The translations under genes and the position numbers were made by a program. Below are positions 61,094 to 64,000 of a DNA stretch of 64,000 nt, piece by piece. The DNA comes from Maribellus luteus. Its GTDB lineage: Bacteria > Bacteroidota > Bacteroidia > Bacteroidales > Prolixibacteraceae. The DNA is taken from contig NZ_QWGR01000002.1 of the NCBI RefSeq assembly GCF_003576475.1, positions 310,001 to 374,000 of the forward strand, written 5' to 3'. How positions within the stretch are numbered: position 1 is the first letter of the stretch; each line of letters begins with the position of its first letter. The notes under the pieces were generated by a model. It was not told the origin of the DNA. It saw only the letters and a program-made list of their open reading frames with translations, and ran no database searches.

Positions 61094-61922
61094 TTAGTGT
61101 ATGGAAAAGTTAAATTGTAAATTTAAACAAGGCAAAAGTATGAAGAAAGTCGACAGTATTCAGTCTCAGTTGACAGTCCGTCATCCTGAGCGAAGTCGAA
61201 GGATGTAAGCAATCCTCTGTGCCCTATGTACCTAATGTGGTTAAAAAGAAAAAGCTCGTAGCTTGAAGCTCAAAACTTGTAGCTAAAAAGATGAACAAAC
61301 AGTTGGCAAATAGCAGTAGGCAACCCGATAAACCTTCAAGTGTTTTTAAAACCTTGAAGCGTTTAAATCATCTATCTGTGCCCTATGTACCTATTGTGGT
61401 TCATGATAGAACGAACAGGCAATTGGCAAATAACAGTAGGCAACCCGAAGAACCTTCAAGCGTTTCTAAAACCTTGAAGCGTTTAAACTACCTGTTGTGC
61501 CCTATGTGCCTGTTGTGGTTCAAAAAAAACAATTTGAATAACGAATGATGATGAACGATTTAAGATATTAGAATGAATAGGCAATTGGTAAATAACAGTA
61601 AGCAATTTGGCAATGTAGAATGAAGGATGACAAAAGGAAATACTTAGCGTCTTGGCGCCTTTGCGAGAGAAGAAACCATCTCCTGTGCCCTATGTACCTG
61701 TTGTGGTTAAAAAGAAAAAGCTCGTAGCTTAAAGCTCAAAACTTGTAGCTAAAAAGATGAACAAACAGTTGGCAAATAGCAGTAGGCAGTACGATAAACC
61801 TTCAAGTGTTTTTAAAACCTTGAAGCGTTTAAATCATCTATCGTGCCCTATGTGCCTATTGTGGTTAAAAAGAAAAAGCTCGCAGCTTGAAGCTCAAAAC
61901 TTGTAGCTAGAAAAATATAAAC
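61094..61922. repeat. Repeat desert 3, first part
   Basis: This part contains the unbroken CGTCATCCTGAGCGAAGTCG word (61179), 77-bp family copies at 61291, 61411 and 61757, GTGCCCTATGT words at 61216, 61375, 61494, 61681 and 61842, and the leader word at 61255, 61720 and 61878. The segment 61411-61913 is duplicated at 62267-62748. Confidence 0.75.
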
Positions 61923-62200
61923 ATGGAAATACATTTCGCACCGATGAAAATAGTCTTCGCACAACCGGCAAAAGACCTTGCACGGACGACAGTACACTTC
62001 GCGCGACTGACAGAAGACCTCGCACGACCGAAAACTGACTCCGCGTCAGGTGCAATCTCTTCCGCGCAACTATCAACTGACAGTGCGTCAGGCGAAGAAC
62101 GCTTCCGGCGACCGAGAGAACGCTTCCGGTCATCGACAGAAGCCTCCGCACCGATGAAAATGTATTCCGCACAAGCGACAGCAAGCTCCGCGACTCTTCA
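61923..62200. repeat. Degenerate 21-bp minisatellite
   Basis: About thirteen units of roughly 21 bases, each starting TTCGCAC, TTCCGCAC or CTCGCAC and ending ACAGAAG or GAAAAT. Because the period is a multiple of three, both strands stay open: the plus strand for 110 codons from 61923, and the minus strand as a heptad pattern such as SSVRRLL. It lies between the two copies of the 480-500 bp duplication. Confidence 0.75.
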
Positions 62201-62266
62201 CGGGCTTTGTGTCTCAGTTTACAATAGAGCAATTTTGCAATTAACAGTTTGACAAACGATTATAAA

Positions 62267-62748
62267 ATGAACCGACAGTTGGCAAATAGCAGTAGGCAGT
62301 CCGATAAACCTTCAAGCGTTTTTAAAACCTTGAAGCGTTTAAACTACCTGTTGTGCCCTATGTGCCTCATGTGGTTCAAAAAAAACTATTTGAATAACGA
62401 ATATGGAATGAATAGGCAATAGGCAAATAACAGTAAGCAATTTGGCAATGTAGAATGAAGGATGATAAAAGGAAATACTTAGCGTCTTGGCGCCTTTGCG
62501 AGAGAAGAAACCATCTGCTGTGCCCTATGTGCCTATTGTGGTTAAAAAGAAAAAGCTAGTAGCTTAAAGCTCAAAACGTGTAGCTAAAAAAATGAACAAA
62601 CAATTGGCAAATAGCAGTAGGCAGTCTGATAAACCTTCAAGTGTTTTTAAAACCTTGAAGCGTTTAAATCATCTATCGTGCCCTATGTTCCTATTGTGGT
62701 TCAAAAGAAAAAACTTGTGGCTTGAAGCTTACAACTTGTAGCTAAAGA
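62267..62748. repeat. Repeat desert 3, duplicated block copy B
   Basis: This block repeats 61411-61913. From 61571/62406 onward the two run 343 bases without any insertion or deletion (offset 835). It carries 77-bp family copies at 62267 and 62592 and ends at the start codon of the SprB-type gene. Confidence 0.85.
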
Positions 62749-64000
62749 ATGAAAAAGTGGATGTACATAGTATTCTTCCTCCTGATGGCGGCAAACCTGC
62801 TCGCCCAGGAGACCTATGTCATCGACTCGGTATGTGTGGGAGCCGAACGTACCTACCGCCGCGACGGGGAAGCTGGCTATTCCTACTATTGGGAGCTGGT
62901 TGACCGCGAGGTGAATGACACCAGTTATGTGCCGGGTGTCGACTTTACTGACATAAATGGCACCGATACCACCTGGGGCAACGAAATCACTCACCTTTGG
63001 GATGCCGAAGGCGAATTCGATATTATTGTTTATGTAACTACCGAACACGGCTGCGACACCCTGGAGCAGGGAATGGTAAAAGTATTCCCCTTGCCCGAAG
63101 CGGAAGTGGGCGAAGACAAGGTGCTCTGTGACCTGAACGATATTGCGGTTTCGGGCGATACGGCATGGAACCATAGCGTATTGTACTGGACCACCACCGG
63201 CGACGGAACATTTAGCGATGCCTACAGTCTGCACCCGGTTTATCAGTTGGGGGCAAACGACAGTCTTCTGGGCGAGGTAACGCTGATTCTGACCGCCGAA
63301 GGAATGGCCGACAACGGAACCTGTACACCCGCTGTTGATTCTGTAACCTTCCGGCTTAGTAAGCCTGAATTTGAATTTGGGATGCAGCCTTTACTTTGTT
63401 ACAACGATCACGATGCCATTATTTGGGTAACAATGACAGGCGGTGCTGCTCCTTTTGACTTTGCCTGGACCGGCCCGGATGGTTATTCTGCTTCCGGTAA
63501 CGACAGAATTTCAGGGCTGGGAGCCGGAATGTATTACCTGACTGTTACCGATGATAATGGCTGTATGGCCATGGATTCGATTGAAATTGTTAATCCGCCG
63601 CAATTAACAGCTCTGGCCGAAGTTGTTCAGCAGATAAGCTGTTACGGCTATTACGATGGCATTATCCGGGCTTCGGCAAACGGAGGAACAGGAGATCTTT
63701 CCTTCCAGTGGAACAGCCAGCTTGGTTCGGTCTTTTATGGAGACTCAATTGTTGGTTTGCCTGCCGATGCCTATTATCTCACTGTTACCGATGAGAACGG
63801 ATGTACTTTCATGGATACCTTGGTACTTGAAAATCCGGAGTTACTACTGGTAGATGTAACGGCAGACGATACCGTTTTATGTGAAGGTGAAGTGGTGTTG
63901 CTTCATGGTAATCCGCTGGGCGGAACAGGAACGCTGACTCACAGCTGGACTGGGAATGGGGCGATGTTTCTGAATTTGACCAACGACAGTGTTAGCACAT
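62749..64000 (+). CDS. SprB-repeat surface protein, 3' end beyond the window
   Basis: The open frame from the ATG at 62749 runs to the window end (417 codons and a base). It has a signal peptide (WMYIVFFLLMAANLLAQ), a PKD-like first domain (VCVGAERTYRRDGEAGYSYYWELVD), a second domain (GEDKVLCDLNDIAVSGDTAW), then two SprB repeats: LLCYNDHDAIIWVTMTGG to GLGAGMYYLTVTDDNGC, and ISCYGYYDGIIRASANGG to GLPADAYYLTVTDENGC. SprB-type proteins are mobile or adhesive surface proteins moved by type IX secretion. The leader repeat GTAGCTAAAGA touches its start codon. Confidence 0.88.
   Translation, partial: MKKWMYIVFFLLMAANLLAQETYVIDSVCVGAERTYRRDGEAGYSYYWELVDREVNDTSYVPGVDFTDINGTDTTWGNEITHLWDAEGEFDIIVYVTTEHGCDTLEQGMVKVFPLPEAEVGEDKVLCDLNDIAVSGDTAWNHSVLYWTTTGDGTFSDAYSLHPVYQLGANDSLLGEVTLILTAEGMADNGTCTPAVDSVTFRLSKPEFEFGMQPLLCYNDHDAIIWVTMTGGAAPFDFAWTGPDGYSASGNDRISGLGAGMYYLTVTDDNGCMAMDSIEIVNPPQLTALAEVVQQISCYGYYDGIIRASANGGTGDLSFQWNSQLGSVFYGDSIVGLPADAYYLTVTDENGCTFMDTLVLENPELLLVDVTADDTVLCEGEVVLLHGNPLGGTGTLTHSWTGNGAMFLNLTNDSVST

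Noticed and set aside
61923-62252. 109-residue open frame over the minisatellite
   Set aside because: The frame is explained by the 21-bp period; the reverse strand is equally open, so reading-frame length gives no evidence of coding.
61094-62748. Possible CRISPR array in the third desert
   Set aside because: Repeats are of several kinds, unevenly spaced and not separated by unique spacers of constant length; no cas gene is near.

Overview
The window reads as a chromosome segment from a marine or sediment-type member of the Bacteroidota, most likely a Marinilabiliales/Prolixibacteraceae-like bacterium. The basis is SusC/SusD with an ECF sigma/FecR pair, DUF1080 and DUF3472 proteins, a BACON domain, PorP/SprF with giant HYR/SprB adhesins (type IX secretion), and promoters that fit the Bacteroidota -7 consensus TAnnTTTG. 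The genus is inferred, not shown.

Layout. 0.1-3.6 kb: purM, a GIY-YIG gene flanked by inverted palindromes, prfA and pyrF, closed by a bidirectional terminator. 3.7-11.0 kb (minus): a Gfo/Idh/MocA oxidoreductase and a HEAT/double-DUF1080 protein (probable 3-keto-glycoside catabolism), preceded by a membrane-spanning regulator with an outside LamG domain and an inside SARP-like domain. 11.2-13.2 kb: lipA-lipB and a small lipoprotein. 13.4-15.3 kb: a TPR protein. 15.3-21.3 kb: an AT-rich accessory stretch (Fic protein, lipoproteins, YhdH-type oxidoreductase with a divergent HxlR regulator) with a recurring motif just beyond three stop codons and a dispersed 140-bp repeat. 21.3-26.6 kb: a conserved unknown gene, an EamA transporter, hicAB, ruvC, a small membrane protein and a Tat-exported amidase.

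26.8-39.0 kb is one polysaccharide- or glycoprotein-utilisation locus. On the minus strand lie fecR, susC, susD, a discoidin-like surface lipoprotein, an M60 (mucin-type) peptidase with BACON and discoidin domains, and a DUF3472 protein. The only ECF sigma gene sits at the far end, convergent, with its stop codon touching that of the last operon gene. 39.3-43.9 kb: rlmN, an MBL-fold hydrolase, a DUF3810 membrane protein and an M19 dipeptidase.

44.3-64.0 kb is a type IX secretion surface cluster: PorP/SprF, a 3,341-residue HYR/Ig-like mosaic protein, two secreted proteins of a shared type, and the start of an SprB-repeat protein that runs off the window. These genes are separated by three 1.6-2.0 kb deserts made almost wholly of interspersed repeats. 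The deserts hold a 77-bp family that keeps a short reading frame, a word-like leader repeat just before two real start codons, 16-24 bp palindromes, a roughly 20-bp palindrome inserted at the same place in two copies of a host repeat, a 480-500 bp duplication and a 21-bp minisatellite. The deserts and the adhesin cluster are the most unusual part of the window. No tRNA, rRNA, CRISPR array or intact transposase was seen.
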